From Forficula auricularia (taxonomy: Eukaryota > Arthropoda > Insecta > Dermaptera > Forficulidae), in NCBI GenBank assembly GCA_024734495.1, contig JALMQS010000435.1, forward strand, positions 62,001-126,000: 64,000 bases of DNA, in the 5' to 3' direction. A program made the position numbers and the translations under genes. Shown in pieces: positions 56,901-64,000 of the stretch (its first letter is position 1; every line of letters begins with the position of its first letter). The notes below the pieces were generated by a model. The model worked only from the letters and a program-made list of their open reading frames with translations. It was not told the DNA's origin and did not search any database.

Positions 56901-58740
56901 GGATGACCAATCAGATGAAACTACGTGTCATCTGATTGGCCATCCCACCCGGCACAAGGTGAATTCTAACATTTTACCCTTTGTCAACGTTTACAAACAC
57001 TTTACCAACCGACATACAGCTGGCCTTCAGAGGAGGCGAGTGGACAGCATACTATACTAATATATAAATTAGGAACAATTTTAATTTAATATATAATAAA
57101 TAAATAAATAAAAAATATAAAAATTCTGACCGATTTAATGAAATTTTTATTATTAGGGAGAAGGGAGCTCAAATAATACTTTTGAAGAATCTATAGACTA
57201 AGTATATATGTAGTATTTTATCCGATGGCCCACATGAGGGGGGTCCAAAAAATAAATTAATAACATTATCAAACCAAAAAGATCTGGAAAAAATTATTTT
57301 CACTTTTGGAAAACTTTTCAGAAATCTAAATTGAAAGTTTCAAGTCTAATTATTGTAGGTTTATAGAAGGTAATATTTAAAAAAAATCTCTTTTTAGTAA
57401 ATCAAAATATGTTTATTAAACGAAAACTAGAATGAAAAATAATTTTCTTATAATTTAAATTATGAAAATAAATTTAAAAACAAAAACAAAAAAAAACTTG
57501 AAATGGACCTTGATCGTTTTTAGCCATTAAATGAATCTCAATAGAATTATAATCACGCTTTGAAATTGATTAATCTTAATTACAAGTTGGAAAATAATAC
57601 TAGTTGAGTGAAACCGCCCTGTTTATTTGTTTGTTTATTTTGAAAATTATCTATAAACAAGGGGATTTTTAATAAAGTAAAATTAGATTTGAAAATTTAT
57701 TAGGGAAGAATTTGCCCATTTTGATATCGTAAATACAATTTTATACCAAATGAGTGAATTGATAGCGGGAAGATTTGTTAGAGAAGGGTGAGCCAAAAAG
57801 ATTAAGATCATTTTGAAGAGGAAAAACATTTTTTGAAAAATCCCATCAGATTAGATAACATAATCGATGTACTTAAGGTGACATATGGAGTTTTTCAAAA
57901 GATAATGACCTATAGAAGAAGCTTATTTTTGAAATTTTTCTTTTAAATGGCCATACTTGGCATTTTAGACGAATTCACCATTTTGGGTTTGAGGCAGCCG
58001 CTTGGTACTGACACTTTGTAGATGTGGTCTGGTTGTTTTTGTATTTGAGAATTTACTGGTGAGGAGGGTAATGGTTGAGGTTATCTAGTATAGAAGAAGT
58101 ATCTTTGACTTCCAATCAAAGGGGCCTGGTCGGGGACAATCAATTTTTGGTAGTTCAAATGGCTCTGTTGAGTTTAGAGTTAGCAGTAGCTGTTATTCAA
58201 TCTTACGTGTTTGCAATTTTAAGAACGATTTATTCCAAGGAAGCAATCCATTAAAAAATTAATGTCGATGCACTCTAATCATCCCTTCCATTTGGTAACC
58301 AGAAGTCCTTGACCATTAACAGGGTTTGTGGTAGGTGTTTTGATGAAGTAACCGGTGTTGTTCAGTGGTTTCACGAGTATACATTTATTTTAGTGGGGTT
58401 GGGGGTAGTAGTAGTGTTGTTAACCATATACCACTGATGACGGGACGTAGTTCGAGAGAGAACCCACCAAAGGTGCCATACCGGTACATAGTCAATGATT
58501 GGTAGCTTTACCTTAGAATAAGTTCAAATATTCCTCCTAGGAAACAGGCGTCATATAATGTATAATTGTAAACAAGTCTACATATAATATAAAAGTCAAA
58601 TTGATAAATTTATTCTACCTGTTTGAATCCCATGATATAATAGGGACAAGGTTGTACTGCAGTAGAATTTGCCGGCGTTGTTCCCCAGCAAAGTATTCCA
58701 TCCCAGACACCTGGACATGAGAGTGTTTCGGAAGTTCTTG
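35849..58740 (-). CDS. Class B (secretin-like) GPCR gene, three exons seen
   Basis: Class B receptors bind peptide hormones through a Cys-rich N-terminal domain and signal, mainly through Gs, from the plasma membrane. Exons at 58619-58740, 55403-55561 and 35849-35943 join in phase. The first two give the hormone-receptor domain (SCPGVWDGILCWGTTPANST, VQPCPYYIMGF, ASRQCMPDGQWF, RTQWTNFSQCS): WDGxLCW, CP, and C..DG.W...W.N.S.C with the expected cysteines. The third gives transmembrane helix 1 (EIGYTVSLATLIVAFAIL). The subfamily is not decided: calcitonin/DH31-like, PTH-like or PDF-receptor-like are candidates. The signal-peptide exon is upstream of 58740 (not seen), and exons for helices 2-7 are not found. 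Confidence 0.85.
36114..36537. other. GPCR intron with a short perfect hairpin
   Basis: 36255-36340 contains an inverted repeat (AATTTAATCTTTAGGACAAAA with its complement, 36268-36335). Otherwise AT-rich; no gene. Confidence 0.5.
36546..37321. mobile_element. Non-autonomous hAT with nested SINE
   Basis: Ends CAGTGGTCCCCCAACC and, inverted from the right, CAGGGGTCC (interrupted by the SINE, then continuing CCAGCCC). A perfect 8-bp duplication CTCTAATA flanks it (36538-36545, 37322-37329). No transposase. Confidence 0.85.
36955..37312 (-). mobile_element. SINE-A, full-length copy
   Basis: On the minus strand: a tRNA-like head (CCTCGGTGGTGTAATGGTCA as A-box region, GGGTTCGATTCCCGGC as B box), body, LINE-like tail, poly(A). 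Flanked by a GGACCCC duplication (36948-36954, 37313-37319). It sits at the right end of a hAT element. Confidence 0.9.
37334..38771. mobile_element. hAT-like non-autonomous element (TAGGGCTCGGATTT ends)
   Basis: Inverted ends TAGGGCTCGGATTT; flanks AATACAAC (37326-37333) and AATATAAC (38772-38779), 8 bp with one mismatch. Subterminal arrays of AATAGGCA(C/T)TAAAA-type motifs at both ends. An interior core CTGATGAAGAGC...GCTCGAAACG lies at 37810-37842. It follows the previous hAT by only four bases beyond its target duplication. Confidence 0.75.
38780..39659. other. GPCR intron, no gene
   Basis: AT-rich, with a C-run at 39613-39624. Nothing recognised. Confidence 0.35.
39660..40400. repeat. 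Dispersed repeat, inverted copy at 52430-53890, carrying a SINE
   Basis: 39660-39808 and 40180-40345 pair, as inverted copies, with 53890-53570, and 40345-40400 with 52490-52430. Shared strings include GGTATTTAATCC and TAAGTCGTTTTATGAT-type sequence. The SINE at 39812-40169 is absent from the other copy. Confidence 0.7.
39812..40169 (+). mobile_element. SINE-A, full-length copy (+)
   Basis: Head CCGGCCTCCCTGGTCAGCA, B box GGGTTCGATTCCCGGC, body with GGGAGATAAATT and CACTGCTCGAAGCCCCTAAA, tail TTTTCACGATGGAGGGACC to CTCCTTCTCTCATCAATATC, poly(A). The inverted paralogue near 53735 shows the empty site. Confidence 0.9.
40401..41642. other. GPCR intron, no gene
   Basis: AT-rich sequence with a short TA repeat at 40943-40955. 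No exon or recognisable element. Confidence 0.35.
41645..42472. mobile_element. Pogo/Tigger-like MITE with nested fold-back element
   Basis: Inverted ends CAGTAAAACCTAGTTTATCC and, inverted from the right, CAGTAGAACCTCGCTTATCC, flanked by TA (41643-41644, 42473-42474). This end sequence is typical of pogo-type elements. No transposase. Confidence 0.85.
41770..42368. mobile_element. Penelope-like fold-back element, copy 3
   Basis: Arms 41770-41915 and 42180-42330, ending towards CACCTAAAACCTACACCACT on the right. The right-hand core is CTGATGATGGACTAATAATC/CGAAA (plus, from 42223); the left-hand one is mutated at GAAA. Flanked by AAAATTCGCTTA (41758-41769, 42369-42380). It is inserted in the pogo-like MITE. 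Confidence 0.68.
42540..43455. repeat. Dispersed repeat ending in the TTACAATACTTGACCAT terminus
   Basis: The right end (43418-43455) matches the end family seen at 44238, 56765 and 33011. An internal inverted pair lies at 42640-42690 and 43160-43215 (TTGTTAGTATTTCATG). No coding sequence. Confidence 0.5.
43460..44215. other. GPCR intron, no gene
   Basis: AT-rich with no recognised element. Confidence 0.35.
44225..44815 (+). repeat. Dispersed element, copy in + orientation
   Basis: Left end AGGGTATGGTCAAGTATTG, right end GTGTATGGTAGAGTCAAGTG followed by GATGGCCACATCAGAA. It matches 55980-56812 in the opposite orientation, including CTAGTGTGAATATCGAAACC-type sequence. It contains a G-run (44717-44730). 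Confidence 0.65.
44843..45148. mobile_element. Penelope-like fold-back element, copy 4
   Basis: Inverted arms 44845-44935 and 45020-45110 around a minus-strand core CTGAAGATGGGCTTATACCC/CGAAA. Flanked by ATATATCAGAAG (44831-44842, 45149-45160). Confidence 0.7.
45160..45870. repeat. Left part of a split repeat around a hAT insertion
   Basis: 45230-45345 (GCTTCACTTGCCAAATCGAT and AATGTAGGGAAGGGTG) is the inverted partner of 47260-47480. The element between the arms includes a hAT insertion at 45871. Confidence 0.5.
46017..46507 (+). pseudogene. LINE reverse-transcriptase C-terminal fragment
   Basis: Two frames joined by a frameshift near 46320: LLLKTYVWSIAMYGCETWTI, KRLEAFEMWCYRRMMNIKWM, then KKRRGRPRLEYFNQIIGD and DRVEWRRIVASNQS. 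This is the end of an endonuclease-reverse transcriptase ORF of another LINE group, lacking the catalytic core. Confidence 0.82.
46852..47032 (+). mobile_element. SINE-B copy (+)
   Basis: tRNA-like head GGTCTAGTTGTTAGCG (A box) and CGGGTTCGAGTCCGGG (B box), then GGCTGATGGCTGATCCCC, a short body with GGTATCGTAAATTGGCTTAT and poly(A). Confidence 0.82.
47969..48191. mobile_element. Two adjacent MITEs with TTA duplications
   Basis: 47970-48037 and 48041-48188 both start GGGCCGGTTGTATGTCGC and end inverted, sharing a TTA between them; TTA (47967-47969) and TTA (48189-48191) lie outside. Three-base TTA/TWA duplications suggest the PIF/Harbinger group. Confidence 0.75.
48366..48457 (-). repeat. tRNA-like sequence closed by a 10-bp stem
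   Basis: On the minus strand GAGGCGACTG...CAGTCGCCTC encloses an A-box-like GGATCAGTGGTTAGTG and a B-box-like GGTTCGAGACT. It is more likely a SINE head or tRNA-derived repeat than a gene. Confidence 0.45.
48540..48950. repeat. Relative of the 11.6-12.7 kb palindrome
   Basis: Shares TTATAACTCGAAAAC and TTTCATCTTAATTGG-type strings with 11590-12340. A local palindrome lies around 48890 (TTGGAATGAATTAAGATG). Confidence 0.5.
48955..49125 (+). pseudogene. LINE reverse-transcriptase scrap
   Basis: The frame reads IQKRAVRLIIDDSTLTDSLD, like the IQKRA.RLIDDP.LT.SLD block of CR1/Jockey-type LINE ORFs. Confidence 0.6.
49422..50079. mobile_element. Penelope-like fold-back element, copy 5, with tandem units
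   Basis: Left arm 49422-49610 (TTTAAGGAATTTGGTGTTGG), right arm 49945-50079. The core CTGAAGATGGGTTAGTCACC/CGAAA occurs minus (49559-49586) and plus (about 49962-49990). Flanked by a perfect 12-bp CGATTAAAAGCT (49410-49421, 50080-50091). The loop holds about 2.4 copies of a 138-139 bp tandem unit. Confidence 0.75.
49621..49950 (+). repeat. 139-bp tandem repeat (about 2.4 units)
   Basis: Units start at 49621, 49760 and 49898 with TTGAATACAA(G/C)TCAATGG. Confidence 0.85.
50308..50483 (-). mobile_element. SINE-B copy (-) with 12-bp target duplication
   Basis: Minus strand: GGATAGGCAGAGCGGTAGCG head, CGAGTTCGAATCCGACTCG B box, GGCATCCGGCTAAAATCTG body, AGTATCGTAAATGGGTTATG, poly(A). Flanked by TTGTTTAATGTT (50296-50307, 50484-50495). 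Confidence 0.88.
51005..51515. mobile_element. Palindromic MITE (ACCGACTTCAAAAA type), containing a gap
   Basis: 51015-51290 pairs with 51362-51510 in inverted orientation (ACCGACTT(C/A)AAAAA, ACTAAACGACGAAATATTA). The left arm is interrupted by 100 N. Confidence 0.7.
51065..51164. other. Assembly gap (exactly 100 N)
   Basis: A 100-N run, a conventional placeholder. The same ~30 bases (TTAAATGGAACAAATAAAAT...) stand on both sides. Confidence 1.
51545..51850 (+). repeat. Dispersed repeat, second copy at 63660-64000
   Basis: Shares AACTTGACCAAATTAATAT, ATCGAAATCGGTTCATAAAC and GGGACCAATCGGAA with the window's right end, in the same orientation. It ends in a TTTGAAGTCGG motif. Confidence 0.7.
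52430..53890. repeat. Inverted partner of 39660-40400
   Basis: Matches 39660-40400 in reverse, without the SINE, and with about 1.05 kb extra between 52490 and 53570. That extra block contains a C-run (52679-52692) and a short GC-rich stretch (52740-52860). Confidence 0.65.
53925..54400 (+). repeat. Direct repeat, partner at 59255-59700
   Basis: Both have TTTAATCAACCACTTGTTTT and CTGGAGAACCAGCC. The first contains a decayed CTGAGGAAGTCAA...AAAACG core, the second a fold-back arm. Confidence 0.6.
54401..55402. other. GPCR intron, no further exon seen
   Basis: AT-rich. Short open frames at 54602-54805 on both strands show no motif. Confidence 0.4.
55403..55561 (-). CDS. GPCR exon, hormone-receptor domain part 2 and linker
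   Basis: Acceptor gtgattgcag, donor GAG|GTAAAC; 53 codons in phase 0. It encodes NFNASRQCMPDGQWFFDIKK, RTQWTNFSQCS and a linker (EMTQLFQEFDNSVSNYTQFE). N-glycosylation sites NAS, NFS and NYT are visible. Confidence 0.9.
55980..56812 (-). repeat. Dispersed element, copy in - orientation
   Basis: Ends TTCTGATGTGGCCATCCACT (55977 on) and, at the right, AATACTTGACCATACCCTG followed by TATGGTAAAG. Matches 44225-44815. Confidence 0.65.
56065..56430 (+). repeat. Three tandem ~120-bp units
   Basis: Each unit has TTTTTGCATTTTTAGACT, CCACTGATTATGTA(T/C)ACAAA and a C/T-rich join. A 13-base G-run stands at the first unit. Confidence 0.8.
56820..57026. mobile_element. Near-perfect hairpin MITE (~207 bp)
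   Basis: GGGCTAGTTGTATGTCGG at the left, inverted at the right; complementary almost throughout, with a ~10-base loop at about 56921. TTA on the left and TCA on the right. Same family as 47970-48188 (ATCTGATTGGCCATCCCA shared). Confidence 0.8.
57027..58618. other. GPCR intron, no gene
   Basis: Mixed AT-rich sequence; 57990-58560 is less AT-rich but has no recognisable coding or repeat signal. Confidence 0.4.
58619..58740 (-). CDS. GPCR exon, hormone-receptor domain part 1
   Basis: Acceptor ttttttttcag (complement of 58741-58750), donor CAG|GTAGAA. It encodes RTSETLSCPGVWDGILCWG and TPANSTAVQPCPYYIMGFKQ. It contains three domain cysteines and the Asp-Gly of the WDG motif. Confidence 0.9.
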
Positions 58741-59499
58741 CTGAAAAAAAAAAAAGAAAACATCATATTTTTGAATTTTCATTACACTTAGTTTTCCCTA
58801 AAATATCTGTTTCTAGGTTTCAATAAGTTCAATTTCACTTTCAATTTATTAGAAAGCTCACATGGTGCAAAATTTGGGTAATTTGTGCCATTTCTTATCC
58901 CCAATTCCTTATTGAAGAAAACTTTGGCATTTTTTGTGTCATTTTTATCCTCAACTTAAATGAAATTGTCTAATGAAATAATTCTTTCACTAAAAGATTT
59001 TAGATTTAAATTTTAAAATGTCTTCTTCTCAAAGTGTGCATATCGAGTTGAGTTTTTCGAGTATGTTTTAAACCCGGCTGACCTCAAAAAATGATAAAAA
59101 TTTAATAATAACAAGATATGTTGGATAAATATTAAATTTTGGAACTAACTATAATAATATTATGATAACGTCTACTGCCAATTGCTGTCTCTTATTATTA
59201 TACATACACAGAAGACCAACGTTTGCTCGATTATATCTTTTGATAAATTATTTTTGATTTAATCAACCACTTGTTTTGTTTTGAATCAACCACAAGATCT
59301 ATTTTGGTTCAACCATTTGTCATTAATTAGTATAATTAAAAAATCTAACAAAATATTTTTTCCCAAAATCATTATTTAGTCATATAAATATGAATTTTGA
59401 AATAAATTTTAAATTATTTTTTTTCTATTAAATTAATATACGGACAGTTCTTTATAAAAATAATCAAAAAACGTTAATTAATCATATAATAATAAAACT

Positions 59500-59600
59500 T
59501 GAGCAAGATGCGAGGTAGGTTTCACAAAAAAGAAATAAAACAAAATTGAGTTTTGAATTCGATATATTTCGGGGGTGAGCCCATCATCAGGAGTCCAAGA
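59500..59600. repeat. Single arm of a Penelope-like fold-back element
   Basis: GAGGTAGGTTTCACAAAAAA to the minus-strand core CTGATGATGGGCTCACCC/CCGAAA. Confidence 0.55.
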
Positions 59601-59699
59601 AAACTTTTTTGTTAATTATTCAAATGTGTTGAGGTGAAAAAATATATTTATAGTATTTTTCGAATGGTAAGTCGGTTAAAAATGCCCTGGAGAACCAGC

Positions 59700-60950
59700 C
59701 CTTAAGGTAGTTCTTTCGCGACAATTCACACAAAAAGTTTTAGCCTCGTAACCACTCTATAAATATGAACGGTGCTAAAATTTTAGGTTATGTTTTTTTA
59801 ACGTGATTGTACTTTTTACACTACTATATTCTATTTATGAATGGATCGTTTCCAAGCCATTGTTCTTATATCCCCTCCACTAAAAATAATCGCCCAAATA
59901 TGGTTTTTTTTTTTTTTTTTTTTTTATCAAAACTACGAGGTAAATAATTTCAATTTTTTTTTAAGTTACTCCGAATATATTATTCTAACAAATGTTAGTT
60001 TTTTATCAAGAGAGTGAAAGCCCTTCAATGAAAAATAAAAAATAAAATAATGATCATTTTCCCACCCTTTCCCTATCTACCCTATGTAAAAAATGTCATT
60101 TTTAATTTCAATTATTTCATGTTTGGTGTGGTAAATCGTCTTCAGATTTTAACAGTATATGTATTATGCTTTTAATGACTTATTATCCAAGTTTCGAAGA
60201 CTTTTTAAATTTTTGCATTTGTGAAAGAACTTCCGTAATACCTCTCAGGGGTCTTTGAGAAAAATGACCTGACCCATCCCTATTGTCGTCCTCGATATTT
60301 AATAAAGTTTTTTTAATCAAAATCGTTTGAGTCGAGTCTCTTTTTATGATGTAAATACTTTCCACAGACAGTCTCATAAAAAAATCATTAAATATATTGT
60401 AAAATTAGAGATAATTCCGATGATCATCAAAAATAAAAAAAAATAAAAAATTGATATTTATTCATTTTTCGAAATTATTATTATTTTTTTTTAATTTCTT
60501 TACCCGGAAAATCATTGTCGCTCTCTGGTAATATACGCAATCGTTTTTGAACTGTTTCAAAATGTCTTTGTTCACTAGAAGCAATAGTTCTCGGCATCAG
60601 ATTTGTATGCTAAGGGCAAACAATGGTTCTTCTCTACAAAGTAAATTAGTGTCAACTTCATGTTTGTTTTATCTTGCTTTTGATAATGTAATCAGTAATT
60701 AAACTTTGAGTAGCTCGTTTCTTTAATGTCCTGAGCGGAACATAAAACCCAGACATACAATTCTTTAACTCAAACGGAAATTCCCAGGATCATTTTTAAG
60801 AAAAATATTTTCCTAATTACTACAAAATTGAAATGTTTCTCGAATTATTGGCATTATCACAAATACAATATTCTTCCCACTTTTCCAGTGTAATTGTTGA
60901 TAACGTGGGTTTGAACTCAAACAAACGGGGATTCAAAACCTTATAAAAAA
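59700..60950. other. Intergenic or intron sequence, no gene
   Basis: AT-rich with a T-run (59906-59926). No receptor signal-peptide exon recognised. Confidence 0.35.
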
Positions 60951-60953
60951 TAT

Positions 60954-62122
60954 CCGCATATAAAGAGACAATTAATAAATTTAAATTTTTTTTGCCCCAT
61001 GATTTTATTTAAATTCCACAATTAAATTTACGAAGACACCCAATTTTCGACTTCTTCGTAGGAATCGAAGTGCTGCTCAGCCAATGCCTGTCCCATCGAT
61101 GAAAACAAATGGTAGTCGGAAGGGGCCAAGTTTGGTGAATACGGCGGGTGGAGTAGCAGCTCCCAGCCAAGTGCTTTGATTGTATCCTGAACCAGTTTTG
61201 CTTTGTGAGCAGGCGCATTGTCGTGTAACAAAATTACTTTGACTTGTCTTCTGGCCCATTCTGGTCGTTTATCGATCAATGCCTGGTTCAAATTGATCAT
61301 TTGTTGTCTGTAGCGATTAATATTAACAGTTTCGCCAGGTTTTAGAAGCTCATGTTACACCACACCTTTCTGATTTCACCAAACACAGAGCATTGCCTTC
61401 TTGCCGAATCGATCTGGTTTTGCAGTCTATGTTGATGGTTGTCCCGGATTAACCCATGATTTTTCCGTTTAGGATTCTTAAAAAAAATCCATTTTTCATC
61501 GCCAGTAACAATTCGATGCAAAACTGATTTTCTTTGGTGTCTTTGAAGCAAAATTTCACAAGTGTTTTTTCGGATTTCCATCTGCCTTTCGTTTAATTCA
61601 TGTGGCACCTTTTGGATCACTTTTGGATCTTTCCCATAGCCTTTAAACGGTCAGAAATTGTTTGCTGTGCAACATTTAACATTGCTGCCATTTCCTTTTG
61701 ACTCAAAGTATCATCTTCATCCAATATTGCTTGCAATTAGACGTCTTCAAACTTTTTTGGTGGTCTTCCACGTTCTTCATTTCTCACATTAAAATCATTA
61801 TCTCTGAGCCGTTGAAACCATCTTTTGCATGTTGCTTCTGATTGAGCATGGTCACCATATGCCTCGACAAGCATTCGATGCGACTCTGCAGCACTTTTCT
61901 TCAAAAGAAAACAAAAAATTAATGCTTTCCGCAAATCAGCACTTTGTGGTACAAAATTCGACATTTTTAACACGATGAAAAAATATGATGTTGTTTGTTC
62001 AATGACTTGATGTATATTAAATATGTTTAACAGATGTCATTCCAACTAAACAAAAAACAAAATTAAGGCTTGTTCACTATCGACACATTTGTATCTTAGC
62101 GCTCACTTCATACCGGTATACA
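60954..62122 (-). mobile_element. Mariner element, second copy
   Basis: The transposase occupies most of it. The right end (inverted) reads TACCGGTATGAAGTGAGCG and a weakly similar CCGCATATAAAGAGAC is at the left. Boundaries are approximate because the ends are divergent. Confidence 0.7.
61009..61973 (-). pseudogene. Mariner (DD34D) transposase, broken
   Basis: Begins MLKMSNFVPQSADLRKALIF and SHRMLVEAYGDHAQSEATCK. After a stop near 61737 come KVPHELNERQMEIRKNTCEI, RIVTGDEKWIFFKNPKRKNH, VILLHDNAPAHKAKL and SPNLAPSDYHLFSSM, with all three catalytic Asp positions, in at least three frames. Inactive. Confidence 0.88.
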
Positions 62123-63085
62123 CAAAGATTGGTCAATAATAGTATACAATTGAATGGGCCTCATTGTTACTTTGGCCATTCTTGATTCGTCCCTGTTTGT
62201 ACGTATGGGTGGAAAATAACGATGCTTCAAATTTTCCATCCATTTAAAAAATAGCTCAATTTATTTATTTTTTCATTTATTTTTATTCACCCATCCAGAT
62301 TAACGATATATTTTTATTTTTTCACATTTGTTTTATCACTCAACTATATTTTCTCCTTCTGTGTATATTATGTAAATACCACACATAAACAAATATACAT
62401 TTAAAATGTACGTTTCACTTTTGATGATACCCGGAGTGGTTTTAGCCTACCCATACTAATCACGTTATAAAAGCAAATTGCCTGGTGGGAGTGGGGGGGG
62501 GGGTCATACCCCCCTCTATTCAATCTCTAATGCTAGTCGTCAAAAATTTCATTTTTTTTCTTTTTATAGATTATCTGAATTTATGCATGAATAATATTGC
62601 CGTAACAAAAATTAAGATTTAACGATTGGTTCTTAAGGATAAAAAAAAATCGCTTTGACGATCAAAGGTTATTATCCAAAGCTGAAGAATTTCGATTAAA
62701 GAGCTTAGCTATCTATCGAGAGCTGTCTTGCTTTTGATTGGATGTTTTTCAAAGACACGTTTCGGCTTCTCATTCCTGAATTTTGCCCCTTCCTCCCCCA
62801 CATGTTTCCCTTTTAAACGTTTGAAAATGAAATTTAAACGACTTGGATAATCAGAAGCACTCCCTCACCTCTGTCGTTCATCGTTTTTAGATTCTAAAAG
62901 CTTATTTTATCATTAAACTTTAAAGAGAGAAATGCTTGAGGAAATTATATTAGAGAAAACCCTTTTCATTTTACCTTAATATCTATAATTAACATCTTTT
63001 ATATTTAACGCTAGTGTTTGCCCCTTGGAACTCAGGCAATACAATTTAAAACACTTGTATAATTAACAATATCTATATACCGGGT
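62123..63085. other. Intergenic sequence, no gene
   Basis: AT-rich with a G-run at 62493-62505. Nothing recognised. Confidence 0.35.
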
Positions 63086-63089
63086 GAGT

Positions 63090-63230
63090 TTTTACTTTAT
63101 CCAATGTGAAGCATGGGTAAAGTATTGTAATCGCTCTCGCGCCAAGCGGGACTTCAAAGGGTCCTCAGGTAAAGACTACGGAACCCATGGACTCAATTAA
63201 TGGACTCAATTAAGGTCCCCCTCCATATAA
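63090..63230 (+). repeat. Dispersed repeat, copy of 33785-33900
   Basis: TTTACTTTATCCAATGTGAAG and AAAGGGTCCTCAGGTAAAGA match the earlier copy. Confidence 0.65.
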
Positions 63231-63379
63231 ATAAATTTTTTTTTGAAACTTTTTTCATATAATGCACTGTTTTTGAGTTATAACAAACTCACCCGGTATA
63301 TAAAATAAAGGTTTTGTCCGTACATTGCTCCAAATCACGCCGAATTTTGGTTGCACATGTTTCAAGCAAAGTTATGAAT

Positions 63380-64000
63380 GAAAACATCCTCAACAAAATT
63401 CCTGTCTGTCCGTATGTCTGTATGTCTGTCTGTTTCCGCGAAAAGTTGCTCACGATTCACGTACAGTAAAAGCGGCTGAAGGGATTATTATGAAATTTAA
63501 TATATGTATCAGATGTCTTCTAACTTACGTTTTTAGCTATATAACGTTTGCGGGTTTTAAATGAATGTTTCAAGATTTTTTTTATAAAAGATTTTATTTA
63601 TTATAATTTCGATTATTTGCTCATAAGAATTGGAGATTATTTACGTTATTTCGTCATTGATCATATAATCAGAACTTGACCAAATTAATATGGGACCACT
63701 CCTAAGGTTCACCCTTTCCAATAAGAAAAGAATAATCGAAATCGGTCCCCCTTCAAAAAGTTCTCGCTGAACATACATAAAATAATAAATAAAAAAATAG
63801 GAATCTTGACTATCTTAGAGCTATACTGATCCAAAACCCAGAAAGAATCATTAAAATCGGTTCATAAACAAAGAAGTTATGCCTGAACAAACATTGCAAA
63901 AAAGGTCCAATACCAATAAAAAAAAAAAAACGGGACCAATCGGAAACTATACTGAACCCAATGCAAAAAATCATCAAAATCGGTTCAGAATTGGCGAAGA
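63380..64000 (+). repeat. Dispersed repeat, continues past the window
   Basis: 63380-63440 has TGTCTGTCCGTATGTCTGTA repeats. 63660-64000 matches 51545-51800. Confidence 0.6.

Overview
The window looks like about 64 kb of an AT-rich insect (at least arthropod) nuclear genome; I cannot name the order. The evidence is spliced host genes with GT-AG introns and a very dense, nested load of typical invertebrate transposable elements: mariner, Tc1, pogo, hAT, P-like, Helitron, RTE-like and other LINEs, tRNA-derived SINEs, and fold-back elements that resemble Penelope fragments. Nothing bacterial is present: no operons, CRISPR or ribosome binding sites.

Host gene 1 (+, about 496-24250) is a nardilysin-type M16 metalloprotease (NRDC). 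I can place 18 consecutive exons (about 963 codons), from the acidic stretch through the HFLEH zinc motif to near the C-terminus. Exon phases agree at every junction. The one fault is exon 16 (23402-23747), which is not a multiple of three and carries an internal frameshift. The N-terminal exon(s) lie left of the window, and the last short exon was not found.

Host gene 2 (-, about 35849-58740 and beyond) is a class B (secretin-like) GPCR. I see two hormone-receptor-domain exons and the exon carrying the first transmembrane helix. Exons for helices 2-7 should lie at lower coordinates, but none are visible; that interval holds transposons and a 981-base N gap.

Elsewhere the sequence is mobile DNA in introns and intergenic space. 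0.9-3.9 kb: a transposon-like unit with about 335-bp inverted repeats carrying a PIN/FEN-like nuclease ORF, not a recognisable DDE transposase. 4.3-8.6 kb: hAT-like and Penelope-like fold-back elements. 9.4-10.9 kb: a mariner broken by a SINE. 11-16 kb: nested palindromes and mariner relics. 17-22 kb: LINE 3' ends, a Tc1 relic and a hAT-like element. 24.5-27.25 kb: a hAT and a P-like element side by side, sharing the 8-bp target CTCTAAAC in three copies. 27.8-31 kb: an RTE-like LINE with an open 896-codon ORF. 32-58 kb (GPCR introns and intergenic): hAT, SINE, pogo, MITE and fold-back insertions. 61-62.1 kb: a second mariner.

The strongest leads for something new are the PIN-nuclease transposon, the fold-back family built round a hammerhead-like core with 11-13 bp target duplications, and the P-like element with a tRNA-like insert. 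All calls come from reading the sequence; no database search was run.
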